A stretch of 47,170 bases of DNA from Thermaceae bacterium. Its GTDB lineage: Bacteria; Deinococcota; Deinococci; Deinococcales; Marinithermaceae. The notes beneath the pieces were generated by a model that worked only from the letters and a program-made list of their open reading frames with translations, had not been told where the DNA came from and made no database searches. Of the stretch, positions 24,286 through 32,259 are shown piece by piece (the stretch's first letter is position 1; each line of letters starts with the position of its first letter). Location: NCBI GenBank assembly GCA_026985615.1, contig JALSQD010000031.1, positions 1 through 47,170 of the forward strand. The letters are read 5' to 3'. Both the position numbers and the translations under genes were made by a program.

Positions 24286-24570
24286 ATGAAGACGCCCAAG
24301 TACAATCCCGTCACCGGCGAGTGGGAGGTGGTGCCCGAGGACTGGGAACTCGTTTACGTTCCCGCCGAGGGCACCTACCGCTACGGCCCTCCCGGCTCGG
24401 GACAGGCCTACAACCCCATCGGCAGCGGCTTCGACGCCCGCAAGGAGGACGCCCGCCCCGTGTACAACGTTCCCGAAGAGCGCTTCGAGCTTGGCGACGA
24501 CGACTACGAGGAAACCTACAACCCCGTCACCGGCGAGTGGGAGATGAAGCCCCGGGACGAAGAGTCCTAG
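24286..24570 (+). CDS. Small acidic protein with repeated YNPVTGEWE motif
   Basis: A 94-residue soluble protein I do not recognise. It carries the nonapeptide YNPVTGEWE at residues 6-14 and again at 78-86, a related YNPIGSGFD at 42-50 and VYNVPEERFELG at 59-70. It is rich in Tyr, Trp, Pro, Glu and Asp, without signal peptide, cysteines or TM segment. The two full motifs are encoded by nearly identical 27-base stretches (24301-24327 and 24517-24543). AGGAAG precedes the ATG and TACAAT (24268-24273) may be the -10 box. Short Tyr/Trp-rich repeats suggest a binding or structural protein. It lies between ispD and the CRISPR array. Confidence 0.65.
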   Translation: MKTPKYNPVTGEWEVVPEDWELVYVPAEGTYRYGPPGSGQAYNPIGSGFDARKEDARPVYNVPEERFELGDDDYEETYNPVTGEWEMKPRDEES

Positions 24571-24651
24571 GGCTGCGCTCCACGCCGACCGCCCGCATGT
24601 GAAAGGGCCATACCGGCGCACCTTATGACGTAATTCTGGGCAGCAAGTCAG

Positions 24652-24686
24652 TAAAAAGAGCCGCCCCTCCCCTGGGAGGGGCGGCT
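24652..24686 (-). terminator. Terminator of the CRISPR transcript
   Basis: AGCCGCCCCTCCC and GGGAGGGGCGGCT form a 13-base-pair near-perfect palindrome (24659-24686). On the minus strand it is followed by CTTTTT. On the plus strand no T-run follows. It lies three bases from the last, degenerate repeat, so it should end minus-strand transcription of the array. Confidence 0.75.
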
Positions 24687-24689
24687 ACA

Positions 24690-24951
24690 GTTCACCCCTT
24701 ACGGGGCTTTTCTTTTTGCGACTTCTTCGAACGGCGTGTCGAGCTGTCGGTTGAGGAGTGCGAGTTGCAATCCCCTTACGGGGCTTTTCTTTTTGCGACG
24801 TGAAAAAGATTTGTACACCGTTTTGACGGTAGATGTCGTTGCAATCCCCTTACGGGGCTTTTCTTTTTGCGACTGTGTGATTAACGGTAAGGCATTCGGT
24901 GTTGATGACATTGAGGTTGCAATCCCCTTACGGGGCTTTTCTTTTTGCGAC
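24690..24951 (-). CRISPR. Mini CRISPR array: four repeats, three spacers
   Basis: Three identical 36-base repeats lie at 24764-24799, 24838-24873 and 24916-24951. On the plus strand they begin GTTGCAATCCCC and end CTTTTTGCGAC. A shortened 33-base copy beginning GTTCACCCC lies at 24690-24722. The spacers are 41, 38 and 42 bases and unrelated to each other. The repeat holds CCCC-TTAC-GGGG, able to form a short stem. The array is probably transcribed leftward: read on the minus strand each repeat ends GGGGATTGCAAC, the usual 3' end that becomes the crRNA handle; the degenerate repeat is at the left, as expected at the trailer end; and a minus-strand terminator follows. No cas gene lies in the window, so processing must rely on Cas proteins encoded elsewhere. 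Type cannot be assigned from the repeat alone. Confidence 0.93.
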
Positions 24952-25234
24952 AGGGCGATTCTCGGCCCCGTCCAGGACGGCGTTCGCGCCACTTGACCGG
25001 ATATATAGAAAATTCTAAGGTTTTTTTCGGCCGTTTTTCGAGGCCAAAAATGCGAAATATGCGATAAGCATCGGGGTGGATATTAGACTTACCGCTTTCG
25101 GCGCGCCTGAGCCCTCGAAAAACCCGATTGTCAAGGTCCAAACCGGCCCTTCGCGGGGCCCGTTGACCGCATTCTAGCATCTCATATCCGGTTGGGGCAC
25201 CGTTTGAGGTGTTGGTCTTGTTTAAGGCCGCAGC
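24952..25234 (-). other. Probable CRISPR leader and intergenic region
   Basis: There is no supportable gene. The first about 40 bases next to the array are GC-rich and of spacer length. Beyond 24995 the sequence turns AT-rich (runs such as ATATATAG and GGTTTTTTTCGG), as CRISPR leaders usually are. On the minus strand TAATAT (25085-25080) could be a -10 box, and TTGACA occurs at 25134-25129, but they do not form a properly spaced pair. Confidence 0.4.
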
Positions 25235-25263
25235 TTGCACAAAAAAGGCTCCTGTAGTACTAT
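25235..25263 (+). promoter_or_regulatory. Promoter of tRNA-Gly
   Basis: TTGCAC (25235-25240) and TACTAT (25258-25263) are 17 bases apart and end 26 bases before the tRNA. Confidence 0.7.
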
Positions 25264-25289
25264 CTTTCTTGCTGAGCGCCTGGGAGTAC

Positions 25290-25365
25290 GCGGGAGTAGC
25301 TCAGTTGGTAGAGCACAACCTTGCCAAGGTTGGGGTCGCGGGTTCGAGTCCCGTCTCCCGCTCCA
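25290..25365 (+). tRNA. tRNA-Gly (GCC anticodon)
   Basis: A complete 76-base cloverleaf. Acceptor stem GCGGGAG pairs with CTCCCGC, the D arm is GCTCAGTTGGTAGAGC, the anticodon arm is CAACC-TTGCCAA-GGTTG with anticodon GCC, and the T arm is GCGGG-TTCGAGT-CCCGT. Discriminator U and CCA are encoded. A promoter precedes it and a hairpin follows. Confidence 0.97.
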
Positions 25366-25368
25366 GAA

Positions 25369-25390
25369 AAAGCCCCCGAATGGGGGCTTT
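25369..25390 (+). terminator. Terminator after tRNA-Gly
   Basis: AAAGCCCCC and GGGGGCTTT pair around GAAT, beginning four bases after the CCA end. Confidence 0.75.
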
Positions 25391-25409
25391 ACCTTACAGC
25401 GTGAACGCG

Positions 25410-25415
25410 TATACT
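25410..25415 (+). promoter_or_regulatory. -10 box (TATACT) of the reductase gene
   Basis: TATACT lies 45 bases before the ATG at 25460. A poor TTTACC sits 16 bases upstream as a possible -35 box. Confidence 0.4.
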
Positions 25416-25459
25416 GGAGCCGGCGCTGCGGCGCTATCCCTGAAAAGGAACCGGTATCT

Positions 25460-26281
25460 ATGAGCACACCCGAGACGCTGCGCGAGCAAAAGTACAACGC
25501 CACCGTGGTTAGCAAGATCCTGCTGACGCCAAACCTGATGACGCTGCGGGCCGTTACTGACGAGCCCCGCGAGCAGTTTTCCGCGGGGCAGTACACTACC
25601 CTGGGCCTCTTTGGTTTCGAACCACGCTCCTCGAACTCCGACGCCGAGTTCGAGCCCGCTCCTCCTGAACGCCTCATCCAGCGGGCCTACTCCATCGCCT
25701 CGGCGCGCCATCAGACGCGCGAGTTCGAGTTCTACGTCACCCAGGTTAAGTCGGGCCAGCTCACGCCGCGCCTCTTCGCGTTGGAGGTGGGCGACCGCCT
25801 CTTCGTGGGGCGCCGCATCGTGGGGGCGTTCAACCTCTCGGACGTACCCCCCGAGAAGGACGTGCTCATGATCGCCACCGGCACGGGTATCGCGCCCTTC
25901 ATCAGCTTCCTCCGCTCCCACGTGGCCGAGCGCCCAAAGAGCCGCATGGTGGTGGTGCAGGGGGCGGCGCACCAGCGCGACCTCGGTTACTACAGCGAGC
26001 TCGCCTTCCTGAATCACACCTTTCCCAACTTTTTCTACCTGCCCACCCTCACCGACGCCGACGGAACCTGGGCGGGGCGGCGGATGTGGATCGAAGACAT
26101 CCTGGCTTCGGGGGAGATTGAGCGGGAAACCGGTATGGCCCTTGATCCCGAGCGCACCCACGTCTACGTTTGCGGCAACCCGCGTATGGTGGCCAACGTG
26201 GCCTCCTGGCTGGAGGACCACGCCGGTTACCGCCGCCACCGGCCCAAAGAGCCCGGGCAGCTTTTCATCGAGGAGTTCTAG
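25460..26281 (+). CDS. fpr: Ferredoxin/flavodoxin-NADP+ reductase
   Basis: A 273-residue FAD enzyme that moves electrons between NADPH and ferredoxin or flavodoxin. FAD binding is shown by RAYSIAS (75-81), and the NADP domain by IATGTGIAPFISFL (138-151) and VYVCGNPRMV. The protein ends GQLFIEEF, a short tail beyond the core, as in bacterial Fpr. A charged insertion (FGFEPRSSNSDAEFEPAPPE, 51-70) is not typical. The ATG at 25460 follows AAAAGGA; an open frame reaching back through the tRNA gene is excluded. It is monocistronic, between the tRNA terminator and a hairpin. Confidence 0.92.
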   Translation: MSTPETLREQKYNATVVSKILLTPNLMTLRAVTDEPREQFSAGQYTTLGLFGFEPRSSNSDAEFEPAPPERLIQRAYSIASARHQTREFEFYVTQVKSGQLTPRLFALEVGDRLFVGRRIVGAFNLSDVPPEKDVLMIATGTGIAPFISFLRSHVAERPKSRMVVVQGAAHQRDLGYYSELAFLNHTFPNFFYLPTLTDADGTWAGRRMWIEDILASGEIERETGMALDPERTHVYVCGNPRMVANVASWLEDHAGYRRHRPKEPGQLFIEEF

Positions 26282-26293
26282 CGCCACACGATC

Positions 26294-26320
26294 CGCGCCC
26301 CCGGGAAACCCGGGGGCGCG
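26294..26320. terminator. Bidirectional GC-rich hairpin between converging genes
   Basis: CGCGCCCCCGGG and CCCGGGGGCGCG pair perfectly around AAA. It lies 13 bases after the reductase stop and 24 bases before the end of the converging dehydrogenase gene. There is no T-run on either side. Confidence 0.55.
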
Positions 26321-26343
26321 GCGCTTGGGGAGGTAGCGTGTGA

Positions 26344-27375
26344 TCAGCGCTGGGGTTCGATGACGACCTTCATCGAGTCGCCGCCAGCAGCGGTGAGCTC
26401 GAAGCCCTTCTGCGTCTCGGCCAGAGGCAGGCGGTGGGTGATCAGGTCTTCCACCGGCACCCGACCGGCGCTGATCAGCTCCAGCGCCTCGGCCAGGTCG
26501 CGCGGCGCGGCAGCGTAAGTGGAGAGCAGCTTGACCTGCTTCTTCCAGAAGGGAAAGACGTCGAACTCCACCTTGGTGCCCGGGGCCATGATGCCGTAGA
26601 GCAACACGGTGCCGCCCTTCCTGACCGCTTGCATGGCCTGGTCGAAGAGCACCGGCGCGGCAGCGGTGGGAATGACGTAGTCGACGCCCTCGCCGTTCGT
26701 TTCCTCGAGTACCCGCTGCACCACGTCTTCGCGGGTGGCGTGGATGGTCACCTCGGCCCCCGACTTCTTGGCCATTTCGAGCCGGAAGTCGCTCAAGTCG
26801 GTAGCGATGATCTTGCCGGCGCCGTAGGCGCGCGCGGTGCGAATGACGAGCTGGCCCGAGAGTCCGCTCCCCAGCACCAGCACGCTCCGCGCGGGCTCGA
26901 AGCCCATCACCCGCAGGCCGCGCACCACGCAGCCCAGTGGCTCGGTAAAGCTGCCTTCCTCGTAGCTCACCGAGTCGGGCAGCTTGAGCACGCCGCCGGT
27001 CTCGACGTTGATCGCGGGGACCCGCACGTACTCGGCAAAGCCGCCGGGGTAGTACTTGGTGTTGCTGATCAGGGAGCACAGGGTGTGCTGCCCCCGCTGG
27101 CAGTACTCGCAGCGGCCGCAGGGCACGTGGTGGGTGGCGGTCACGCGGTCGCCGGGCTTGAACTGGGTCACCCCTTCGCCAACCTCGACGATGTCACCGG
27201 CGATCTCGTGCCCCAGCACCAGCGGCGCCTTCTTGATGCGGTACCACTCCATCACGTCGGAGCCGCAGATGCCGCTGGCGATGATCTTGATGAGCACCTC
27301 GCCCGGCCCGATCTCGGGGATCGGCTGCTCCTCCAGGCGCACGTCGTGGTTGTTGTAGTACATGGCTACGCGCAC
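26344..27375 (-). CDS. Zinc-dependent alcohol dehydrogenase, last gene of the MTR operon
   Basis: A 343-residue medium-chain dehydrogenase. Catalytic zinc ligands are Cys37 (GICGSD), His56-Glu57 (LGHEIAG) and Glu145; structural zinc cysteines are 86, 89, 92 and 100 (PCGRCEYC...C). The NAD(P) Rossmann loop is LGSGLSGQL (168-176). It is of the sorbitol/threonine dehydrogenase branch, which oxidises polyols or reduces aldehydes. As the last gene of the operon it most plausibly reduces the aldehyde released by the adjacent aldolase (methylthioacetaldehyde or acetaldehyde); this is inference. The GTG at 27375 follows AAGGAGGAGG. A 10-base-pair intercistronic hairpin lies just upstream. Confidence 0.88.
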   Translation of the reverse strand: MRVAMYYNNHDVRLEEQPIPEIGPGEVLIKIIASGICGSDVMEWYRIKKAPLVLGHEIAGDIVEVGEGVTQFKPGDRVTATHHVPCGRCEYCQRGQHTLCSLISNTKYYPGGFAEYVRVPAINVETGGVLKLPDSVSYEEGSFTEPLGCVVRGLRVMGFEPARSVLVLGSGLSGQLVIRTARAYGAGKIIATDLSDFRLEMAKKSGAEVTIHATREDVVQRVLEETNGEGVDYVIPTAAAPVLFDQAMQAVRKGGTVLLYGIMAPGTKVEFDVFPFWKKQVKLLSTYAAAPRDLAEALELISAGRVPVEDLITHRLPLAETQKGFELTAAGGDSMKVVIEPQR

Positions 27376-27396
27376 GGCGGCCTCCTCCTTGACGGG

Positions 27397-27419
27397 GCCG
27401 GGGCCCTGCGGGCCCCGGC
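27397..27419 (-). other. Intercistronic stem-loop, aldolase to dehydrogenase
   Basis: GCCGGGGCCC (27397-27406) and GGGCCCCGGC (27410-27419) form a perfect 10-base-pair stem with loop TGC in the 52-base gap between the aldolase stop and the dehydrogenase start. It could protect the upstream message or lower downstream expression. Confidence 0.55.
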
Positions 27420-27427
27420 TACGGTCG

Positions 27428-28231
27428 TTACTTGCCCTTGAGCTCCTGGTAGTAAGCGTAGGCGTCCTCGACGCTGCCGTCTTCGTGCACCAGCTTGGCC
27501 AGGGCGCGCATCATCGCCACCGGGTCGTCGGCCTGGAAGACGTTGCGGCCCATGTCCACGCCGATGGCGCCGGCGTCGAGGGCGTCGCGGGCCATCTGCA
27601 GCGCGTCTTTTTCGGGGATCTTCTTGCCGCCGGCGATGACCACCGGGACCAGGCTGGTCTCGATGACGCGCTCGAAGTTCTCGCAGTAGTAGGTCTTGAC
27701 CAGGCGCGCGCCCAGCTCGCCCACCATGCGGGTGGCGAGGCTGAGGTAGCGGGCGTCGCGGTTGAGGCCGCGGCCCACGGCCACCACGCCCAGAGTGGGG
27801 ATGCCGTAGCGCTCGGCGGCGTCGACCATCTTGGAGAACTCCAGGATGGTGTCGCGCTCGCTCTCGGGCGTGCCCACCATAACCGAGAAGGCTACGAAGG
27901 CGGCGTTGAGGCGCACGGCCTCCTCGATGCCCACCGAGATGCCCTCGTGCAGCAGGTCCTCGTTGAGGATGCTGGTGCCGCTGGAGACGCGCAGCGAGAT
28001 GGGCTTCTTCAGCTTGGGGTCCACGGCGTTGCGCAGCGCCCCGCGGGTGAGCATGAGGGCGTCGGCGTAGTCGATCGCGGGGTGGATGGCTTTGTACATG
28101 TCCTCCAGCCCCGTGGTCGGCCCCATGAAGTAGCCGTGGTCCACCGCGAAGAAGATGGTGCGCCCGCTCTTCTCGTTGAAGACGCTGTTGTAGCGGTTCT
28201 TCATGCCCCAGTCCATGTTCAGTTCTTTCAT
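27428..28231 (-). CDS. Class I aldolase of the LsrF/DhnA (DeoC/FbaB) family
   Basis: A 267-residue TIM-barrel Schiff-base enzyme. Landmarks are FFAVDHGYFMGP (27-38), the likely Schiff-base Lys179 in GARLVKTYYCENFE, IAGGKKIPEKDAL (199-211) and GVDMGRNVFQ (224-233). E. coli LsrF, with the same VKTYY motif, is the thiolase that ends autoinducer-2 breakdown; relatives are fructose-bisphosphate and other ketose 1-phosphate aldolases. Next to mtnK and mtnA it most likely cleaves a 5-substituted ketopentose 1-phosphate into DHAP and a two-carbon aldehyde, which is inference. I start it at ATG 28231, preceded by AGGAGGAAGG; the open frame extends nine codons upstream into the epimerase gene without a better site. 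Confidence 0.85.
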   Translation of the reverse strand: MKELNMDWGMKNRYNSVFNEKSGRTIFFAVDHGYFMGPTTGLEDMYKAIHPAIDYADALMLTRGALRNAVDPKLKKPISLRVSSGTSILNEDLLHEGISVGIEEAVRLNAAFVAFSVMVGTPESERDTILEFSKMVDAAERYGIPTLGVVAVGRGLNRDARYLSLATRMVGELGARLVKTYYCENFERVIETSLVPVVIAGGKKIPEKDALQMARDALDAGAIGVDMGRNVFQADDPVAMMRALAKLVHEDGSVEDAYAYYQELKGK

Positions 28232-28241
28232 GTCCTTCCTC

Positions 28242-28901
28242 CTATTCGTTCTGGCCAAAGGCCGCTTTGAACGCCCGGATGTTTTCTTCGGGGCCGGCCC
28301 CCTTGAAGACGGCCGAGCCCGAGACGACCACGTCGGCCGCCCCCACCTGGGCGGCGTTCTCGAGCGTAACGCCGCCGTCGATGCCCAGCTTGACCTGCTC
28401 CACCCCCTGCGCCTCCAGCTTCTCGCGCAAGAGCGCTAGCTTGCGCAGCGTCTGGGGCACGAAACGCGCCCCGGGGAAGCCCGGATCCACGGCCACCAGC
28501 AAGATCAGGTCGATCTCGCGCACCAGTTGGATGACGCCGCTGATGTGGGTGCCGGGGTTGAGGGCCACGCTCGCCTTCGCCCCCACGCGCTTGGCCTCGT
28601 CCACCGCGCGGTGGAGGTGCGGGCCCGCCTCGGCGTGGACCGTGATCCAATCGGCGCCTTCGAACTGGGCCACCTTGTGCTCGGGGTGCTTGACCATCAG
28701 GTGGACGTCGATGGGCAGCTTGGTGTACTTGCGGATGGCCTTGAAAAGCGCCACGTCTCCCAGAATCGGCGGCGCGAAGCAGCCGTCCATGACGTCGAGG
28801 TGGATCCAGTCGGCCCCGGCCTCTTCGAGCCGCGCAAGTTCGTTGGCCAGCCGTCCCAGGTCGGCCGAGAGAACTCCCACCGAAAGCAGGGTTTCAGACA
28901 T
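28242..28901 (-). CDS. rpe: Ribulose-phosphate 3-epimerase family protein
   Basis: A 219-residue Rpe-type TIM barrel. Family residues are SVGVLSADL (7-15), His34-Leu-Asp36-Val-Met-Asp39 (HLDVMDGCFAPP), His67 (DVHLMVKHP), AVDPGFPGARFV (137-148) and Asp175 (LGIDGGVTLEN), giving the two catalytic aspartates and the metal histidines. The usual VNPGFGGQ is VDPGFPGA, so substrate specificity may differ from housekeeping Rpe. Lying between mtnK and the aldolase (8-base overlap with mtnK), it probably inverts C3 of the ketose phosphate made by MtnA before aldol cleavage. Salmonella's lsr operon also carries an Rpe-like gene (lsrE). Confidence 0.88.
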   Translation of the reverse strand: MSETLLSVGVLSADLGRLANELARLEEAGADWIHLDVMDGCFAPPILGDVALFKAIRKYTKLPIDVHLMVKHPEHKVAQFEGADWITVHAEAGPHLHRAVDEAKRVGAKASVALNPGTHISGVIQLVREIDLILLVAVDPGFPGARFVPQTLRKLALLREKLEAQGVEQVKLGIDGGVTLENAAQVGAADVVVSGSAVFKGAGPEENIRAFKAAFGQNE

Positions 28902-30156
28902 TTACCTTTTCCGCCTCCTCCCGCATGACGTCGAGGAACTGGTCGATGCTCTCGATCTCGTCCATCTCCTTGATCCAGCGGCGCCCCACGTTGATGGCGT
29001 AGCGCTCGGCCACGGCGCGCTTTTCCGGATCTTCGATGCTGGAGATGTCCCAGACGCTGACGATGCCCATCATGCGCCGGAGCGCCTTGGTGCCGGCGAT
29101 GCCCACCATGTCGCGGAAGATGCCGGCGATATAGTCCTTGCGGAACGCGGCGAAGGCTTCCTCGCCGCCTGGGTAGTCCCAATAGTCCGCGGGCATGAGG
29201 TCGCCCTCAGCGTGCTCGACCCAGACCTGCTCGAACTTCTGGGCGAACTGCTCCCAGATCTGCTTCATGGTGTCCAGCAGCCAGGCCTGGTAGTCGGCGC
29301 GTTCGTCGGGGTCGGGGGTGTGGGCGTAGTGGGAGGCGTAGTTGAGCATCAGGTTCTGCAGCACCGCCGCCACGTCGTAGCCCGCCGGCCCCACGAAGGC
29401 GAACTCGGGGTCGATGACCCGGGTCTCTTCCTGGTTGATCATGATCGAGCCGGTGTGCAGGTCGGCGTGGATCAGCGATTGGGCGTGGTTCATGTAGCCT
29501 TCCTTGAGCCAGGCCACGCGCTGCTTGAGGTCGCTGTCGCGGCGGACCTCCTGCACCAGGTCGTCCACCAGCGGGTTCCAGTTGTTCTCGGGCGACTCTT
29601 TGAAGGGGTTGGTGTAGACGAAGTCCTCCTGTAGCTTGCGCAGGTGGGGGTTCATGAAGCGTTCCTGGAGAGCCTTCTTCTCTTCGCCCTTTAGGTAGAG
29701 GTCGGAGGTGTAGAAGAGGGTGTTCGCCAGGAAGGTCGAGATGTCGTCGGCGAAGCGGGGGAACTTGACCCGCCGGACCAGCGGCTTGCGCATGATCTCG
29801 TGGCGGCTCAGGTTCTCCATCATCAGCGTGGACATCTCGTAGTCGTGGTCGTAGACCTGGGGCGCCAGCCCGGTGGCGTACTTGTTGTGCAGCTTGAGCG
29901 CCTCGGTTTCGTAGATGACGCGGTCGCGGGTAAGCGGCCAGTCCTCGCCGACGACGCGCAGGTAGGGGAGCGCCTGCTTGACCACCAGCGTGTGCGCCGG
30001 GCTCTCGCGGCTCTGGACCACGAAGACCAGGTTGAGGTTGCCGTCGCCGACCTCCTTGATGTCGTAGGTCTCGTCCGGCGGCAGGATCTCGGCCAGCGCG
30101 GGTTGGCCCTTGAGGTAATCGAGGAGCGTTTCGGGGGTGAGGGGTTGGTAGGCCAT
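28894..30156 (-). CDS. mtnK: S-methyl-5-thioribose kinase
   Basis: A 420-residue kinase of the choline-kinase-like fold that phosphorylates methylthioribose at O1 with ATP. The glycine-type loop is VGDGNLNLVFVV (36-47), the ATP lysine is in LVVKQALPYLR, the catalytic loop is LIHADLHTGSIM with Asp232, and the metal-binding segment is VIDPEFAFVGPAGYD with Asp249. The motif FMNPHLRKLQEDFVYTNPF is typical of MtnK. Known MtnK enzymes can also accept 5-deoxyribose. The ATG follows AAAGGAGGTAACC. It lies just downstream of mtnA with two bases between them. Confidence 0.95.
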   Translation of the reverse strand: MAYQPLTPETLLDYLKGQPALAEILPPDETYDIKEVGDGNLNLVFVVQSRESPAHTLVVKQALPYLRVVGEDWPLTRDRVIYETEALKLHNKYATGLAPQVYDHDYEMSTLMMENLSRHEIMRKPLVRRVKFPRFADDISTFLANTLFYTSDLYLKGEEKKALQERFMNPHLRKLQEDFVYTNPFKESPENNWNPLVDDLVQEVRRDSDLKQRVAWLKEGYMNHAQSLIHADLHTGSIMINQEETRVIDPEFAFVGPAGYDVAAVLQNLMLNYASHYAHTPDPDERADYQAWLLDTMKQIWEQFAQKFEQVWVEHAEGDLMPADYWDYPGGEEAFAAFRKDYIAGIFRDMVGIAGTKALRRMMGIVSVWDISSIEDPEKRAVAERYAINVGRRWIKEMDEIESIDQFLDVMREEAEKVNV

Positions 30157-30158
30157 GG

Positions 30159-31271
<1,113 letters not shown>

Positions 31272-31272
31272 C

Positions 31273-32256
31273 TCATGCTTCCTTTCTGCCCGCGAAGAGG
31301 ATGTTGAACACCAGCGCCGCGAGCAAGATGATGCCGGTGATCAAAGTCTTCATGTAGATGTCCACCGAAACCTGGTCGAGGCCGTTGCGCAGCACGCCCA
31401 GGATGAGCAGGCCCACCACCGTCTGCGGGATGCCGCCCACGCCGCCGAAGAGCGAGGTGCCGCCGAGGACGACCGCGCCGATGGCGTCGATGAGCATGCC
31501 GTCGAAGGCGGTGGGGGTGGCGCTGCCAAGGCGGCCGATGCCCACCACGCCGGCGAGCCCGGCGGTGACCGCGGCGATGACCATGACCGCGGTGATGACC
31601 GCACGGGTGTTCACCCCGGCCAGCTCGGCGGCCTTGGGGTTGGCGCCGGTCATGTAGACGTAACGGCCGAAGCGGGTGTACTTGAGCACCAGGTGCCCCA
31701 CCAAGAGCGTGAGCGCGGCTACGATGACCAGCCACTTGACGCCGAAGATGCGTCCGCTGCCCAGCGTTTCGGCGAGCGGGGGCAGGTCGAAGAGGATGCG
31801 CCCGCGCGTGAGCCAAAGGCTGAGCCCCGAGGCGATGAGCGACATCGCCAGAGTGACCATGAACGAGGGGATGCCGAGGTAGGCCGTGCCGATGCCGTTG
31901 ATCCAGCCCAAAAAGGCGGCCACCAGCAGGGCGATCACGATGGGCCAGGGCTGAGGTAGGTGGGCGGCGGTGTAGTAGGCCGCCACCACCCCCGCGAGCG
32001 TGGCCATGTAGGAAACCGAGAGGTCGATCTGGGCGGTGAGCAAGACGAAGGTGATGCCCGTGCCCATGATGGCCAGCAGCGCCACCTGGTTGAGGATGTT
32101 GCCCATGTTTTCCCAGGTTAGGAAGCTGTCGGAGTAAACGGAGAAGAACAGGAAGAGGGCCAGCAGGGTCCAGACGGGCGCGTACTCCCGGCTCTTGACC
32201 AGGAAGGCCCGCCACCGGCTGGGCGGGTTGGGGGTGTCTTGGGGTTTGTCTGCCAT
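31273..32256 (-). CDS. Sugar ABC transporter permease (RbsC type)
   Basis: A 327-residue membrane subunit of a carbohydrate uptake-2 ABC importer. It has about 9-10 hydrophobic segments. Family signatures are TGITFVLLTAQIDLSVSYMATLAGVV, LGWINGIGTAYLGIPSFMVTLAMSLI and GANPKAAELAGVNTRAVITAVM, followed by AIGAVVLGGTSLFGGVGGIPQTVVG. One permease gene is present, as in rbs, so it probably forms a homodimer. The ATG at 32256 lies three bases after the ATPase stop. Substrate is inferred from the mtnA-mtnK context to be methylthioribose or a related 5-deoxypentose. Confidence 0.93.
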   Translation of the reverse strand: MADKPQDTPNPPSRWRAFLVKSREYAPVWTLLALFLFFSVYSDSFLTWENMGNILNQVALLAIMGTGITFVLLTAQIDLSVSYMATLAGVVAAYYTAAHLPQPWPIVIALLVAAFLGWINGIGTAYLGIPSFMVTLAMSLIASGLSLWLTRGRILFDLPPLAETLGSGRIFGVKWLVIVAALTLLVGHLVLKYTRFGRYVYMTGANPKAAELAGVNTRAVITAVMVIAAVTAGLAGVVGIGRLGSATPTAFDGMLIDAIGAVVLGGTSLFGGVGGIPQTVVGLLILGVLRNGLDQVSVDIYMKTLITGIILLAALVFNILFAGRKEA

Positions 32257-32259
32257 CGT

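Noticed and set aside
24881..25240. A 119-codon minus-strand open frame across the CRISPR leader
   Set aside because: It reads through a CRISPR repeat and shows no recognisable protein features or start signal.
25235..25459. N-terminal extension of the ferredoxin-NADP reductase
   Set aside because: The extension would translate through the tRNA-Gly gene and its terminator; a promoter and ribosome-binding site support the ATG at 25460.
25394..27079. A 561-codon minus-strand open frame
   Set aside because: It runs out of phase through the dehydrogenase gene and then antisense through the reductase gene; no protein-like character.
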